From Chitinophagaceae bacterium (GTDB lineage Bacteria; Bacteroidota; Bacteroidia; Chitinophagales; Chitinophagaceae), in NCBI GenBank assembly GCA_017307755.1, contig JAFKGQ010000023.1:1-64000 (forward strand): 64,000 nt of DNA, written 5' to 3'. Positions 50,180 to 59,214 of the stretch are shown piece after piece. Under the pieces are notes generated by a model. That model saw nothing but the letters and a program-made list of their open reading frames with translations, ran no database searches and was not told the origin of the DNA. Position 1 is the stretch's first letter. Every line of letters begins with the position of its first letter. The translations under genes and the position numbers were made by a program.

Positions 50180-51423
50180 TACAAGAGCTTTACAGGAAAG
50201 AGTATGGCAAGATGGTGACGGTGATATGCAGTCGCTTTGGGATAGCCTATATCGACGAGGCGGAGGACATCGTCAGCGACACCTTTCTGTCCGCGGCGGA
50301 AACATGGGGTATGAATGGGATACCGTCCAACCCAGTCGCCTGGCTATACGCCGTGGCAAGGAATAATGCCCTGAATTATCTCAAGCATGATAAAGTATTC
50401 CAACGGCGGGTGAAAAAGGACCTGGTGCAGGACAGCCAACGAAGCTTTGAAATGGACATCGATCTTTCAGATCAGAATATCACCGACAGTCAGCTGCGGA
50501 TGCTGTTTGCCATCTGTCATCCCTCTATACCTGTAGAAGCTCAAATAAGCCTGGCCCTGCGCGTTCTTTGCGGATTTACCATCGACGAGATCGCACAGGC
50601 CCTGCTTACATCAAAAGGCAACATCAACAAACGCCTGTTCCGGGCCAAGGACAAACTAAGGACGGAGGATAAAGAAATAGCATTCCCCAATGACAGCGAA
50701 ATAAGCGCCCGGCTGGATACAGTATTGCTATGTCTTTACCTTCTGTTCAATGAAGGATATTATTCGGCAAACCCGGACAAAGTTTTGCGGAAGGATTTTT
50801 GTCTGGAAGCCATGCGTCTTACCTGGCTGCTGGTCAATCATCCTCCCACCGCCATACCCCGTGTGTATGCCCTGATGGCCCTCATGTGTTTTCAGGCGTC
50901 CCGTTTTGACGCAAGGATCAGCGACAGCGGAGAGCTGGTGCTATACGAAGACCAGGACATCAGCCGTTGGGACCAGGAGCTGATAGACAGAGGGGGTAGT
51001 TTTTTTGTGAAAGCCTCAGGAATGGGAGAAGTGTCGAAGTATCATCTGGAGGCGGCCATCGCCTGGTGGCACACGCACAAGGCCGACGAGCGGGTGAAAT
51101 GGGAAAACATCCTCCGCCTGTACAATCAACTGTTGATGCTGGAATATTCCCCCATGGCGGCGCTAAACAGGGCTTATGCTTTTTTCAGGGTTTACGGCAG
51201 GGAAAAAGCCATCGCAGAGGCGGAAGGGCTGCAACAACTATCCGGCAACTTATTTTATCATTCGCTGCTGGGCGAGCTCTACACGGGTGTTGACGATGAA
51301 AAAGCGCGGCGGCATATATTGCGGGCATTGGAGCTGGCCGGGTCGCCGGAGGAAAGGGCGGTACTGGAAAAGAAGCTGAATGGTCACTGCTCAAAGAAAG
51401 AGAACCACGGGAAGCCAGGTTAG
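50176..51423 (+). CDS. ECF42-type RNA polymerase sigma factor
   Basis: The 415-residue protein is far longer than a normal ECF sigma (about 190). Sigma2 (DEAEDIVSDTFLSAAETW, WLYAVARNNALNYL) and sigma4 (FTIDEIAQALLTSKGNINKRLFRAKDKL) occupy the first 170 residues. The C-terminal extension of about 240 residues is the DUF6596/TPR-like part of ECF42 (LDTVLLCLYLLFNEGYY, LEAMRLTWLLV, EAAIAWWHT, YSPMAALNRAYAFF). ECF42 proteins have no anti-sigma factor and are thought to be controlled through this extension. ATGA overlap couples it to the DGPF gene. Confidence 0.93.
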   Translation: MIQELYRKEYGKMVTVICSRFGIAYIDEAEDIVSDTFLSAAETWGMNGIPSNPVAWLYAVARNNALNYLKHDKVFQRRVKKDLVQDSQRSFEMDIDLSDQNITDSQLRMLFAICHPSIPVEAQISLALRVLCGFTIDEIAQALLTSKGNINKRLFRAKDKLRTEDKEIAFPNDSEISARLDTVLLCLYLLFNEGYYSANPDKVLRKDFCLEAMRLTWLLVNHPPTAIPRVYALMALMCFQASRFDARISDSGELVLYEDQDISRWDQELIDRGGSFFVKASGMGEVSKYHLEAAIAWWHTHKADERVKWENILRLYNQLLMLEYSPMAALNRAYAFFRVYGREKAIAEAEGLQQLSGNLFYHSLLGELYTGVDDEKARRHILRALELAGSPEERAVLEKKLNGHCSKKENHGKPG

Positions 51424-51439
51424 CCTATAAATAAAAACG

Positions 51440-51455
51440 AACAGACTTGTCTGTT
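51440..51455. promoter_or_regulatory. TetR-type operator before the regulator gene
   Basis: AACAGAC-TT-GTCTGTT is a 16-base inverted repeat with perfect 7-bp arms, 28 bases before the TetR-family start. The same arms occur at 52070-52085 around CA instead of TT. Confidence 0.8.
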
Positions 51456-51471
51456 TTTTGAAAATTTTCCC

Positions 51472-51479
51472 TAGCTTTA
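51472..51479 (+). promoter_or_regulatory. Possible -7 element of the TetR operon
   Basis: TAGCTTTA is one base off TAnnTTTG and ends four bases before the ATG at 51484. A TTG at 51447-51449, inside the operator, is 22 bases upstream, so a bound repressor would cover the -33 region. Confidence 0.4.
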
Positions 51480-51483
51480 CAAT

Positions 51484-52050
51484 ATGAAAGAAAATTCAAA
51501 GGTCAGGCACCGGGTGCTGGACACGGTGACGCGTTTGTTTTATGAGCAGGGGTTTCAGGCTACAGGGATCAACCAGATCATCGAGGAGTCGGAGGTGGCC
51601 AAAGCCAGCCTGTACGAGCATTTTCCTTCGAAAGAAGATATTCTCCGGGCTTACCTGGAAGATGCCACTGCCCGGTGGCGTACGGATTTCGCCGCCTTCT
51701 GTAACGATAGGCCCCCGGGAGAGAAGACCCTGCTGGCGCTGTTCGACTATCGCAAACAACGGGCAGTGGAAGGCGGGTTCAAAGGATGTACGTTTGTCCG
51801 GGTGGCCTATGAACTCCCAAATCTCGATGAAGCGTCGCTGGACATCATCCGCAAACATAAAGCTTATATAAAAACCATGGTAAAACAGCACATTTCCCTG
51901 CTGCCCGTCCGACGGTCGGCCCGGGAGACAGAAGACCTTGCAGAAATGATCGTCTGGTTGTATGAGGGCAGTGGCGTACAGTCCTCGCTGGAACGTTCAG
52001 CTCATCCGATAGACGCCGCCAAAAAGATCGCTCAAAAATTGTTATCATAA
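51484..52050 (+). CDS. TetR-family transcriptional regulator
   Basis: The 188-residue protein has the N-terminal TetR HTH (RVLDTVTRLFYEQGFQATGINQIIEESEVAKASLYEHFPSKEDIL, residues 10-53) and an all-helical ligand domain with C-terminal LIVWLYEGSGVQSS. It is followed by the MFS exporter gene 15 bases later, in one operon. An inverted repeat precedes it and a second copy overlaps the exporter's start. It most likely represses its own operon and is released by the exporter's substrate. Confidence 0.93.
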   Translation: MKENSKVRHRVLDTVTRLFYEQGFQATGINQIIEESEVAKASLYEHFPSKEDILRAYLEDATARWRTDFAAFCNDRPPGEKTLLALFDYRKQRAVEGGFKGCTFVRVAYELPNLDEASLDIIRKHKAYIKTMVKQHISLLPVRRSARETEDLAEMIVWLYEGSGVQSSLERSAHPIDAAKKIAQKLLS

Positions 52051-52064
52051 AAAAATTTAAGCTT

Positions 52065-53567
52065 ATGAAAACAGACCAGTCTGTTCGGCCTGTGACAACC
52101 TTATCTGCCACGGCCTTTGCCTACACGGCTCCCACAACCATTGCACCTGAACTACGGCAAGAGAAACCCGACAAACGCCGATGGTGGAATCTGTTTGTCA
52201 TCCTGCTGGCTCCGGTGATCTCGGTAGTTGACATCTTTATCACCAATGTAAGTCTGCCCACGATACAATCTTATTATAACACCAGCGATGCAAAGGTCCA
52301 GTTGATCGTTGCGGCTTACTTGATAGGTTATGCCGTATTTCTTATCACGGGCAGCCGTCTCGGCGACAAGTTCGGAAGGAAAAAAATGCTTATCGCCGGG
52401 TTATCCGCCTTTACCGTTACCTCCGTCCTGTGTGGTCTGGCGGCCACCATCGGGCAACTGATCCTGTTCCGTTTTCTCCAGGGCATGTCGGCAGCATTCA
52501 TGGTGCCGCAGACAGTGACCCTCATCCATCTCAATTTCCCGGAAGGTAATGACAGGTTTAAGGCCTTTGGGTATTATGGTATCGCCCAGGGCATGGCCGC
52601 CATCCTGGGACAGTTCCTGGGAGGGTATTTTATCCATGGAGGATGGATTGCCGCCTCCTGGCGGCTGATATTTCTTGTCAACCTGCCCATTGGGGTCATG
52701 GCGGTGGTCCTGGCAGCTATATCCTTAAAAGAATCCACACAGAACAAACAACGGAAGCTCGACATGAAGGGAGTGATCCTGCTAACCCTGGGCCTGGTCT
52801 GTCTCATCTATCCCCTGACGCAAGGCAGGGAATATGGCTGGCCCGGCTGGTCCTATGCCATGCTGTTGGGTTCCCTGGCAGGTATCTATATCTTCTTCCG
52901 GCATCTCGGCAACCTCAAAGATCCTCAAAAAGAACCCCTGATCGATCTGCGTCTGTTCAGGATCAGAAGCTTTAATACAGGCGTGCTGTCCGTCTTCTTT
53001 TATTTCGGGCTTCACAACGCGTTCCTGTTCACCTGCGCGATACTGTTGCAGAAAGGCTACCATATTTCGCCTTATACAGCCTCCCTGCTCTTTACATCGT
53101 TGGGATGGACCTATATGTTCTCCTCCTGGTGGTCTATCCGTAATGCAGGCAAATACGGCATCCGTATGTTGCAGGCCGGCTGTGTAATCATGATGGCTTC
53201 ATTTCTTGCACAGGTATTCCTGTTTGGCGCCGCCGGGCCTTCCACCGTGGTAATCGTCGTCTGTTTCGCCATATTCGGGCTGGGCAGCGGTCTGGTGCTG
53301 CCGTCTTTGTTGAATGTGTCGTTAAAGGATGTGCCTCCCTCACTGGCAGGCAGCAGTAGCGGGGTCTATTCCACCATCCAGCAATTCTCTTCCGCGGCCG
53401 GGATCAGTATGCTGGGAGGGTTGTTCTTTTCCGTATTATCGCATACCGGCGATTATCATCCGGCCTATCATATAAGTCTGTACTGTTTTATCGTTTATTT
53501 GGGGGTGATCTTCCTGTTGCTAAACAGGATACGGGATAAAAAAATTGACGGGACTTTAAGAAAATAA
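52065..53567 (+). CDS. DHA2/EmrB-type MFS exporter
   Basis: The 500-residue protein has about 14 predicted membrane segments after a 45-residue cytoplasmic N-terminus. Landmarks are LLAPVISVVDIFITNVSLPTIQ (TM1, motif D-like), GSRLGDKFGRKKMLIAG (motif A), FRFLQGMSAAFMVPQTVTLI and the late GLGSGLVLPSLLNVSL. These are DHA2 features of multidrug-type proton antiporters. The start is the ATG at 52065 with the operator in codons 2-7; an in-frame GTG at 52092 is possible. Cotranscribed with and probably repressed by the TetR protein upstream. Confidence 0.93.
   Translation: MKTDQSVRPVTTLSATAFAYTAPTTIAPELRQEKPDKRRWWNLFVILLAPVISVVDIFITNVSLPTIQSYYNTSDAKVQLIVAAYLIGYAVFLITGSRLGDKFGRKKMLIAGLSAFTVTSVLCGLAATIGQLILFRFLQGMSAAFMVPQTVTLIHLNFPEGNDRFKAFGYYGIAQGMAAILGQFLGGYFIHGGWIAASWRLIFLVNLPIGVMAVVLAAISLKESTQNKQRKLDMKGVILLTLGLVCLIYPLTQGREYGWPGWSYAMLLGSLAGIYIFFRHLGNLKDPQKEPLIDLRLFRIRSFNTGVLSVFFYFGLHNAFLFTCAILLQKGYHISPYTASLLFTSLGWTYMFSSWWSIRNAGKYGIRMLQAGCVIMMASFLAQVFLFGAAGPSTVVIVVCFAIFGLGSGLVLPSLLNVSLKDVPPSLAGSSSGVYSTIQQFSSAAGISMLGGLFFSVLSHTGDYHPAYHISLYCFIVYLGVIFLLLNRIRDKKIDGTLRK
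52070..52085. promoter_or_regulatory. Second TetR-type operator inside the exporter gene start
   Basis: AACAGAC-CA-GTCTGTT has the same perfect 7-bp arms as 51440-51455. It begins five bases after the ATG at 52065, so it spans codons 2-7 of the MFS gene. The likely roles are a roadblock or a second promoter control. Confidence 0.75.
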
Positions 53568-53583
53568 TAAGTATCATTACGGG

Positions 53584-53880
53584 ATGAAGGCGATCAGGAA
53601 TACGTCCATTATAATCTCGGCTATATTTATTGCGGCAACTACGATTATTTGGATGGGTGTCTTATTACAAAAGGAGGAGTTTCATTTCAAAAATTTTATC
53701 CAATCCGCATTATTGGTTGGGGGTATCGACCTTTTTTATGCGTTGATCATATGGTTCCCCTATCATTACAAGGAAAGCCGGTATGTGAATGTCATTACAT
53801 ACACTGCTTTCTCGCTAAGCCTGTTGCCTGTTCTTTTTATATTTTTTGTTATCCATCTTCTAAGCCAATGGCATTGTTGA
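53584..53880 (+). CDS. Small membrane protein, hypothetical
   Basis: The 98-residue protein has three hydrophobic segments (about 7-27, 40-58, 72-92) with charged loops (KEEFHFKNF, YHYKESRYVN). No family was recognised. It starts 16 bases after the MFS stop and ends 20 bases before the GH123-like gene. It may be the last gene of the TetR operon or a separate unit; there is no terminator signal on either side. Confidence 0.6.
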   Translation: MKAIRNTSIIISAIFIAATTIIWMGVLLQKEEFHFKNFIQSALLVGGIDLFYALIIWFPYHYKESRYVNVITYTAFSLSLLPVLFIFFVIHLLSQWHC

Positions 53881-53900
53881 CCAGTAATTTTTCTCATCAT

Positions 53901-55709
53901 ATGTCTCTAAGAAATACTGCAACGGTCTTATTTTTATTTTTTCAGACGGCGGTTTTCGCCCAACACACACCAGGGCAGGTGGACACCACTTTGCTGCCCG
54001 TGCAGTATCCTCATTACATGTCTGAATACGCCTTCGACGCGCCGGTCAGTCCCCAAGTATGGACCGAACAACCCAAAGGCTTGCACGTATCCTTTGCGTC
54101 TACCGACCGGGCCTGGTTCAGGACGGAGGTTCCTGAATTGAAAGCGTCAGATGTATGGAAAGCCGTAGGCTGGCGAGGTGAAAGACTGAATACCCAACTG
54201 CTGGTGTGGTCGCCGGATACACTGGAACAGGTGAGGGTCATCCCCGGGGACCTGACGAGCGCCGCCGGAAAGACCATCAGCCATAAACATATTACGTTGA
54301 ACCTTGTACGCTATGTCCTTTCCAACTATCCTTATGGGGCGAAAGACGCCATATGCGGTCCCTCTCCTTATAAGAAAGGATATCTTATGCCTGACAGGTT
54401 CCAGCCGTTGGAACGCTTTCAACTGCCCGGCAGAACGGTAAGACCCATATGGTTGACGGTGGATGTGCCGGCGGATGCAACACCCGGCATCTACAAAGGA
54501 GTCTTCATGGTGCACACTGACCACGACAGCCGGCAGTTGCAGATAAGCATAGAAGTTCAGCCCGAAGTCCTTCCGCCGCCGCACGAATGGCAATACAGAT
54601 TGGACCTATGGCAAAATCCCTGGGTGATTGCCTGGCGTAACCACTTGCAGCCATGGTCGGAAGAACATAAGGCTTTATTAAAAAAGCACCTGCAATTGTA
54701 TGCCGATGCCGGCGGCAAATACATCACTACTTACGCAGTACATTCTCCCTGGGCCGACAATTCCTATATGATCGAGGGCGGCATGATCGACTGGATAAAA
54801 GGAAAGGACGGGAAGTGGCGGTATGATTTTACCATTTTTGACACCTATGTAACCCTGGCCATGCAGACAGGCGTCGACAAGGCCATTACCATATACACGC
54901 CTGTGTCCTGGGGGGACCGGTTCCGTTATACAGACGAATCCACCGGCAATGCCGTATATGCCACCTGGGCGCCGGGCACACCCGACTACATCACCCGCTG
55001 GAACCACTTTCTTACAGCGCTGAAAGGACATCTGGAAAAAAAGGGGTGGTTCTCAAAAACCTACATCGGTATCAACGAAAGCGAGATGAGCCAAACACTG
55101 GCAGCTATAAAAGTGATCAAAAAACATTCGAAGGACTGGAAGATCACCTATGCGGGTAATTGGCATAAGGAGCTGGACGGGCTGCTGGACGATTATTGTT
55201 TTCTGTATGGTAATGAGCCCGGGATCCAGCAATTGAAGGACCGTGCCGCCCGGGGCGCCACTTCCACCTATTATGTCTGCTGCAATCCCGCCAAACCAAA
55301 CAACTTTGTTTTCTCGCCGCCGGTGGAAGGTAGATGGATCAGTTGGTATGCTGCCGCCGCCGGTTACAACGGCTTCTTGCGTTGGGCCTACGATGCCTGG
55401 CCCGAAGATCCCGTGAGGGACGCCCGTTTTGGAAGCTGGCCTGCCGGAGACTGTTTTTTGGTATATCCCGGCGCAGGCAGTTGTGTCCGTTTTGAAAAGC
55501 TCAGGGAAGGTATTGCAGACTTCGAGAAGATACGGATACTAAAGCGACGGATGGCGGGCCGTACGGGCGAAATACAGCAACTATGGAAAACATTTGAAGA
55601 TCACTTAAAAAACTTTACGACGGAGCACGATTTCAACGAAGAAAAGATCACCGGTGATGTTGACAAGGGGCGGGCGATGGTCGATGAATTGAGCAGGAAA
55701 TTGAAATAG
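53901..55709 (+). CDS. Secreted GH123-like (DUF4091) glycoside hydrolase with altered catalytic dyad
   Basis: The 602-residue protein begins at the ATG at 53901, which supplies a signal peptide (..QTAVFAQ). A beta-sandwich of about 200 residues follows (VWTEQPKGLHVSFAST, GRTVRPIWLTVDVPADATPGIYKG). The DUF4091/GH123 barrel is next (YRLDLWQNPW, TYVTLAMQTGVDKAITIY, DYITRWNHFLTALKGHL) and FEKLREGIADFEKIRIL is near the end. Known GH123 enzymes are beta-N-acetylgalactosaminidases that use adjacent Asp-Glu; the matching site here reads INESEM, with Asn392-Glu393. Activity could be altered or lost. Frames starting at 53649 overlap the previous gene and are not used. Confidence 0.82.
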   Translation: MSLRNTATVLFLFFQTAVFAQHTPGQVDTTLLPVQYPHYMSEYAFDAPVSPQVWTEQPKGLHVSFASTDRAWFRTEVPELKASDVWKAVGWRGERLNTQLLVWSPDTLEQVRVIPGDLTSAAGKTISHKHITLNLVRYVLSNYPYGAKDAICGPSPYKKGYLMPDRFQPLERFQLPGRTVRPIWLTVDVPADATPGIYKGVFMVHTDHDSRQLQISIEVQPEVLPPPHEWQYRLDLWQNPWVIAWRNHLQPWSEEHKALLKKHLQLYADAGGKYITTYAVHSPWADNSYMIEGGMIDWIKGKDGKWRYDFTIFDTYVTLAMQTGVDKAITIYTPVSWGDRFRYTDESTGNAVYATWAPGTPDYITRWNHFLTALKGHLEKKGWFSKTYIGINESEMSQTLAAIKVIKKHSKDWKITYAGNWHKELDGLLDDYCFLYGNEPGIQQLKDRAARGATSTYYVCCNPAKPNNFVFSPPVEGRWISWYAAAAGYNGFLRWAYDAWPEDPVRDARFGSWPAGDCFLVYPGAGSCVRFEKLREGIADFEKIRILKRRMAGRTGEIQQLWKTFEDHLKNFTTEHDFNEEKITGDVDKGRAMVDELSRKLK

Positions 55710-55731
55710 GCAGTCGGCATCGCGGTATCTA

Positions 55732-56649
55732 TCATTTGATCCATCCATTCAATTCCATCCAATGCTTGCATCTATCCATCCACAACTCCTCCTTCAGGGG
55801 AAGATGCAACCCGAACCCATGCCCCCCTTTCTGATAGATATGCAGCTCAGCCGGCACATGATGAGCCGTCAGAGCCTGATAAAAAAGTATACTGTTCTGT
55901 GCGGAGACGCCATCGTCATCTTGCGCATGTACCAGGAATGCGGGTGGTGTCCTGTCGGTGACCTGTAGTTCATTGCTATAATATTTCAACAGGCTGTCAG
56001 TGGCGTCCCTGCCAAGCAGCTTATCAAAGGATCCTCTGTGTGATACAGATTTGTCGCCGGTGATGACCGGGTAGCCCAGGATCATCCAGTCGGGCCGGAC
56101 GCTGATGTTCTCCGGGTCGGGTACCAGCACCCTGTCAAAATGCGTACCTGCCGTGGAAGCCAGATGCCCACCGGCAGAAAAACCCATAATACCCACACGC
56201 CTGGGATCGATATGCCATTTAGCCGCATTACGTCTCACCTGCAGGATGGCCTGTTGAGCATCCTGCAGCGGAGCTATCTCCGGATGTATGCAATAAGCGC
56301 TGTCGGGAATGCGATAAGTAAGGACAAACGCAGCTACACCCCAGCTGTTCAGAACTCTTGCCTCATCATAACCTTCGATGTTGACTGCGTTGATCCAGTA
56401 ACCTCCTCCGGGGCAGATCACGACGGCGGGGGTCGTAGCATTCGCGTGTTCGGGAAGAAAAAGCGTAAGGGTAGGGCGGGATACCCTACCTACCAAAAGA
56501 ACACCTTTCTCATCGGTAGTCCGTTCCTCTTCATCAGGGTGAGGAATGGAGTTGGGAATGCTGTCAGGATAATACAATGGGATCACTTTCTGGGCAAGCG
56601 TTCGGCAACAACAGGAAAGAATAGCTGCAAATAAAATAATGTATCGCAT
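55732..56649 (-). CDS. Secreted alpha/beta hydrolase (carbohydrate esterase-like)
   Basis: The 305-residue protein has a signal peptide (MRYIILFAAILSCCCRTLAQ). A BD-FAE/DLH-type alpha/beta hydrolase follows: oxyanion motif CPGGGYWINAVNIEGYD (HGG-like) and nucleophile in GIMGFSAGGH, then Asp in VHAQDDDGVSA and His in QKGGHGFGLHLP. This family includes acetyl-xylan and other carbohydrate esterases and lipases. Substrate is unknown; proximity to the GH123-like gene, which converges on it (22 bases apart), suggests polysaccharide de-acylation. The start is the ATG at 56649; the longer frame at 56709 lacks a signal peptide. Confidence 0.88.
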   Translation of the reverse strand: MRYIILFAAILSCCCRTLAQKVIPLYYPDSIPNSIPHPDEEERTTDEKGVLLVGRVSRPTLTLFLPEHANATTPAVVICPGGGYWINAVNIEGYDEARVLNSWGVAAFVLTYRIPDSAYCIHPEIAPLQDAQQAILQVRRNAAKWHIDPRRVGIMGFSAGGHLASTAGTHFDRVLVPDPENISVRPDWMILGYPVITGDKSVSHRGSFDKLLGRDATDSLLKYYSNELQVTDRTPPAFLVHAQDDDGVSAQNSILFYQALTAHHVPAELHIYQKGGHGFGLHLPLKEELWMDRCKHWMELNGWIK

Positions 56650-56756
56650 ATACGAATGTACTGTTTTTGAAAAATAAATATCGATACTGCCATTGTCCGT
56701 CGAGAACACATCATATGTCCGAAAACGGGCAATGTCTATGTCTGACCATTAATACA

Positions 56757-56764
56757 TATATTTG
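56757..56764 (+). promoter_or_regulatory. Bacteroidota -7 element of the third FtsX permease
   Basis: TATATTTG matches TAnnTTTG exactly, 61 bases before the ATG at 56826. No TTG was found at the expected -33 position. Confidence 0.5.
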
Positions 56765-56825
56765 ATTATCATACAAGTAGAATATCGGCATCCCATTGGC
56801 TGTTAAAAAGTAAAATCCCGGATCA

Positions 56826-59204
56826 ATGTTAAGACACTACCTGCTTATAGCCGTCAGGAACCTACGACGTCACAAAAGTTCCTTTTTTATCAATTGGATA
56901 GGCTTGTCCACGGGGCTGGCCTGCGCTTTCCTGATCTATCTATGGGTCAATGACGAATGGAATTTCGATAAATTCCATGCGAATGACAGCCGTCTGTATC
57001 AGGTAATGGAAAAGAACAAGATAAGCGACGAGATACAGGTGCATGAGTCCACACAGGGTCTGCTGGCCACATCCATGCAAAAAGACCTGCCGGAAGTCGA
57101 GTCCGCTGTCACTGTCATGGATCTGAAAAAAGTGGGTATATACTTCCAGATGCGAACAACAGACAAAGTGGTGAAGACAGGAGGCCTTTCCGCGGGCAGG
57201 GATTTCTTCCGGATGTTCTCTTTCCCGTTGTTGCGTGGAAGACCAGACCAGGTATTGGCCGATAAGAATGGTATCGTCCTCTCCGAGGAAATGGCCGATA
57301 AACTTTTTGGCGGGGCAGACAAAGCCATGGGACGTACCGTTTCCTGGGAGGTCATGGGAAAAAAGGAACAGTCGGTGGTGACAGGGGTCGCTGCCCGGCT
57401 GTCTGCGAAGAGCTCCCTGACATTCGACTTCGTCTTTACGCACGAGCTATTGCTCAGCGATCTATGGCCCAATGGCAATAAATGGTGGAATGAAGGACCT
57501 GCTACCTATCTGCTGCTGAAACCCCGCACGGATATCACAGCCTTTAATACCAAGATCGCTGATTTTATAAAAAGATATCAAAAGGATTCCGACTTCTCGT
57601 TATTTGTTCGGCCATATTCCAGCGCCTATTTATACGGCAGATATGAAAATGGAGTGGTGGCGGGTGGCAGGATCGAATACGTACGGATATTTTCTGTGGT
57701 AGCTATCATTATACTGGTGATCGCTTGTATAAATTTTATGAACCTTTCCACGGCCAAGGCTTCCCGCAGGGCAAAGGAAGTAGGTATCAAGAAGGTGATG
57801 GGGTCCAGCAGGGCAGCGCTGATCTACCAGTTCCTCACGGAAGCTGCGTTGACAGCCATTCTATCTTTTTTCCTGGCGCTGCTGATCGTCGCGTTGTTGC
57901 TACCCGTCTTTAACCAGGTGACGGGTAAACATCTCGATGAAACCTTTACAGCACCCGTACTAGCGACGTTGCTGGGGATCACCTTACTGACAGGTGTCCT
58001 TGCCGGCAGCTATCCCGCCTTTTACCTGTCCGGGTTCAGACCCATCCTTGTCCTGAAGGGAAAGCTGCGTAACTCCATCCTGGAACTGCTGACCAGGAAA
58101 GGGTTGGTTGTCTTTCAGTTTACCATCTCCCTGGTGCTGATCGTTTCGATGATCATCATCTATCAGCAGGTGGCCTATGTGCAGTCCAAGAATTTGGGAT
58201 ACGACAGGGAACATGTCGTCTATTTTGATAAGGAAGGAGCGTTGGCTCAAAACCAGGACGCTTTCCTGGCCGGGCTGAGAAAGGTGCCGGGTGTCGTCAG
58301 TGCGGCCACCATGGAGCAGAACATCGTACAGGCCGATCTTGGCTCATCTACCTATGGCATCGGGTGGCCGGGCAAGCCAAAGGACCTGGAAGTGAACTTC
58401 GGTGTAAGGGCGCTCGATTACGGCGTACTACAGACAATGGGTATACAACTAAAAGAAGGGCGGGATTTTTCCCCGGCATTTGGCGTAGATTCCACCAAAC
58501 TATTGTGCAACGAGACAGCCGTCAGGATCATGGGGCTAAAAAACCCTGTTGGAACCACTATCCGCATGTGGGGCAGGGATATGACCATCATTGGCGTGAT
58601 GAAAGACTTCCATGTCACTTCCCTGCATGACCCCATCTTACCGATGGTATTCTATTTTAATCCGACACATACTTCTACCATCATTGCCCGGATAGCAGGG
58701 AACGAACAACAAACCCTCCTCCGGATAGCAGCATTGTATAAACGCTTTAACCCCGGATATGTCTTCGAATATAAGTTCCAGGACCAGACATATCAGGCAT
58801 TGTATGTATCAGAGCAGAGGGTATCGCTGCTTTCCCGTTACTTTGCCGGGCTGGCCATACTCATCTCCTGTCTGGGGCTCTCGGGTCTGGCGGCCTTTAA
58901 TGCGGAGTCACGGACCAAAGAGATCGGGATCCGAAAGGTCCTGGGTGCTTCGGTGGGTAGCGTGACCTTGCTGCTTTCAAGGAGCTTTGTCAGCCTGATG
59001 GTGCTGGCCATGCTGATAGCATTCCCGCTGACCTGGTGGCTTATGCATGCATGGCTGGCTGGCTTTGCTTATCGTATAGATATAGGATGGGGCGTTTTTG
59101 TAATAGCCGGCATATCACTGGTAGTGATCACCCTTTCGACCGTGAGCTACCAATCCATCAAGGCAGCAGTGATCAATCCTGCTGACAGTTTGAGGTCAGA
59201 ATAA
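56826..59204 (+). CDS. FtsX/MacB-type ABC transporter permease (orphan, third of three)
   Basis: The 792-residue protein has the familiar start MLRHYLLIAVRNLRRHK, a TM near 20-43, a periplasmic MacB_PCD domain, TMs around 278-303, 333-357 and 373-398, and the signature RAKEVGIKKVMGSS. The second periplasmic domain is followed by TMs near 675-698, 725-748 and 758-783 with SRTKEIGIRKVLGAS, ending NPADSLRSE. No ATPase or fusion protein is adjacent. It has its own -7 element 61 bases upstream, so a leadered mRNA is expected here, unlike several neighbours. Confidence 0.9.
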   Translation: MLRHYLLIAVRNLRRHKSSFFINWIGLSTGLACAFLIYLWVNDEWNFDKFHANDSRLYQVMEKNKISDEIQVHESTQGLLATSMQKDLPEVESAVTVMDLKKVGIYFQMRTTDKVVKTGGLSAGRDFFRMFSFPLLRGRPDQVLADKNGIVLSEEMADKLFGGADKAMGRTVSWEVMGKKEQSVVTGVAARLSAKSSLTFDFVFTHELLLSDLWPNGNKWWNEGPATYLLLKPRTDITAFNTKIADFIKRYQKDSDFSLFVRPYSSAYLYGRYENGVVAGGRIEYVRIFSVVAIIILVIACINFMNLSTAKASRRAKEVGIKKVMGSSRAALIYQFLTEAALTAILSFFLALLIVALLLPVFNQVTGKHLDETFTAPVLATLLGITLLTGVLAGSYPAFYLSGFRPILVLKGKLRNSILELLTRKGLVVFQFTISLVLIVSMIIIYQQVAYVQSKNLGYDREHVVYFDKEGALAQNQDAFLAGLRKVPGVVSAATMEQNIVQADLGSSTYGIGWPGKPKDLEVNFGVRALDYGVLQTMGIQLKEGRDFSPAFGVDSTKLLCNETAVRIMGLKNPVGTTIRMWGRDMTIIGVMKDFHVTSLHDPILPMVFYFNPTHTSTIIARIAGNEQQTLLRIAALYKRFNPGYVFEYKFQDQTYQALYVSEQRVSLLSRYFAGLAILISCLGLSGLAAFNAESRTKEIGIRKVLGASVGSVTLLLSRSFVSLMVLAMLIAFPLTWWLMHAWLAGFAYRIDIGWGVFVIAGISLVVITLSTVSYQSIKAAVINPADSLRSE

Positions 59205-59214
59205 AGCCCGTTCG

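Noticed and set aside
53649..53900. Extended N-terminus of the GH123-like gene
   Set aside because: It overlaps the small membrane protein in another frame and puts the signal peptide in the middle; the ATG at 53901 gives a normal signal peptide.
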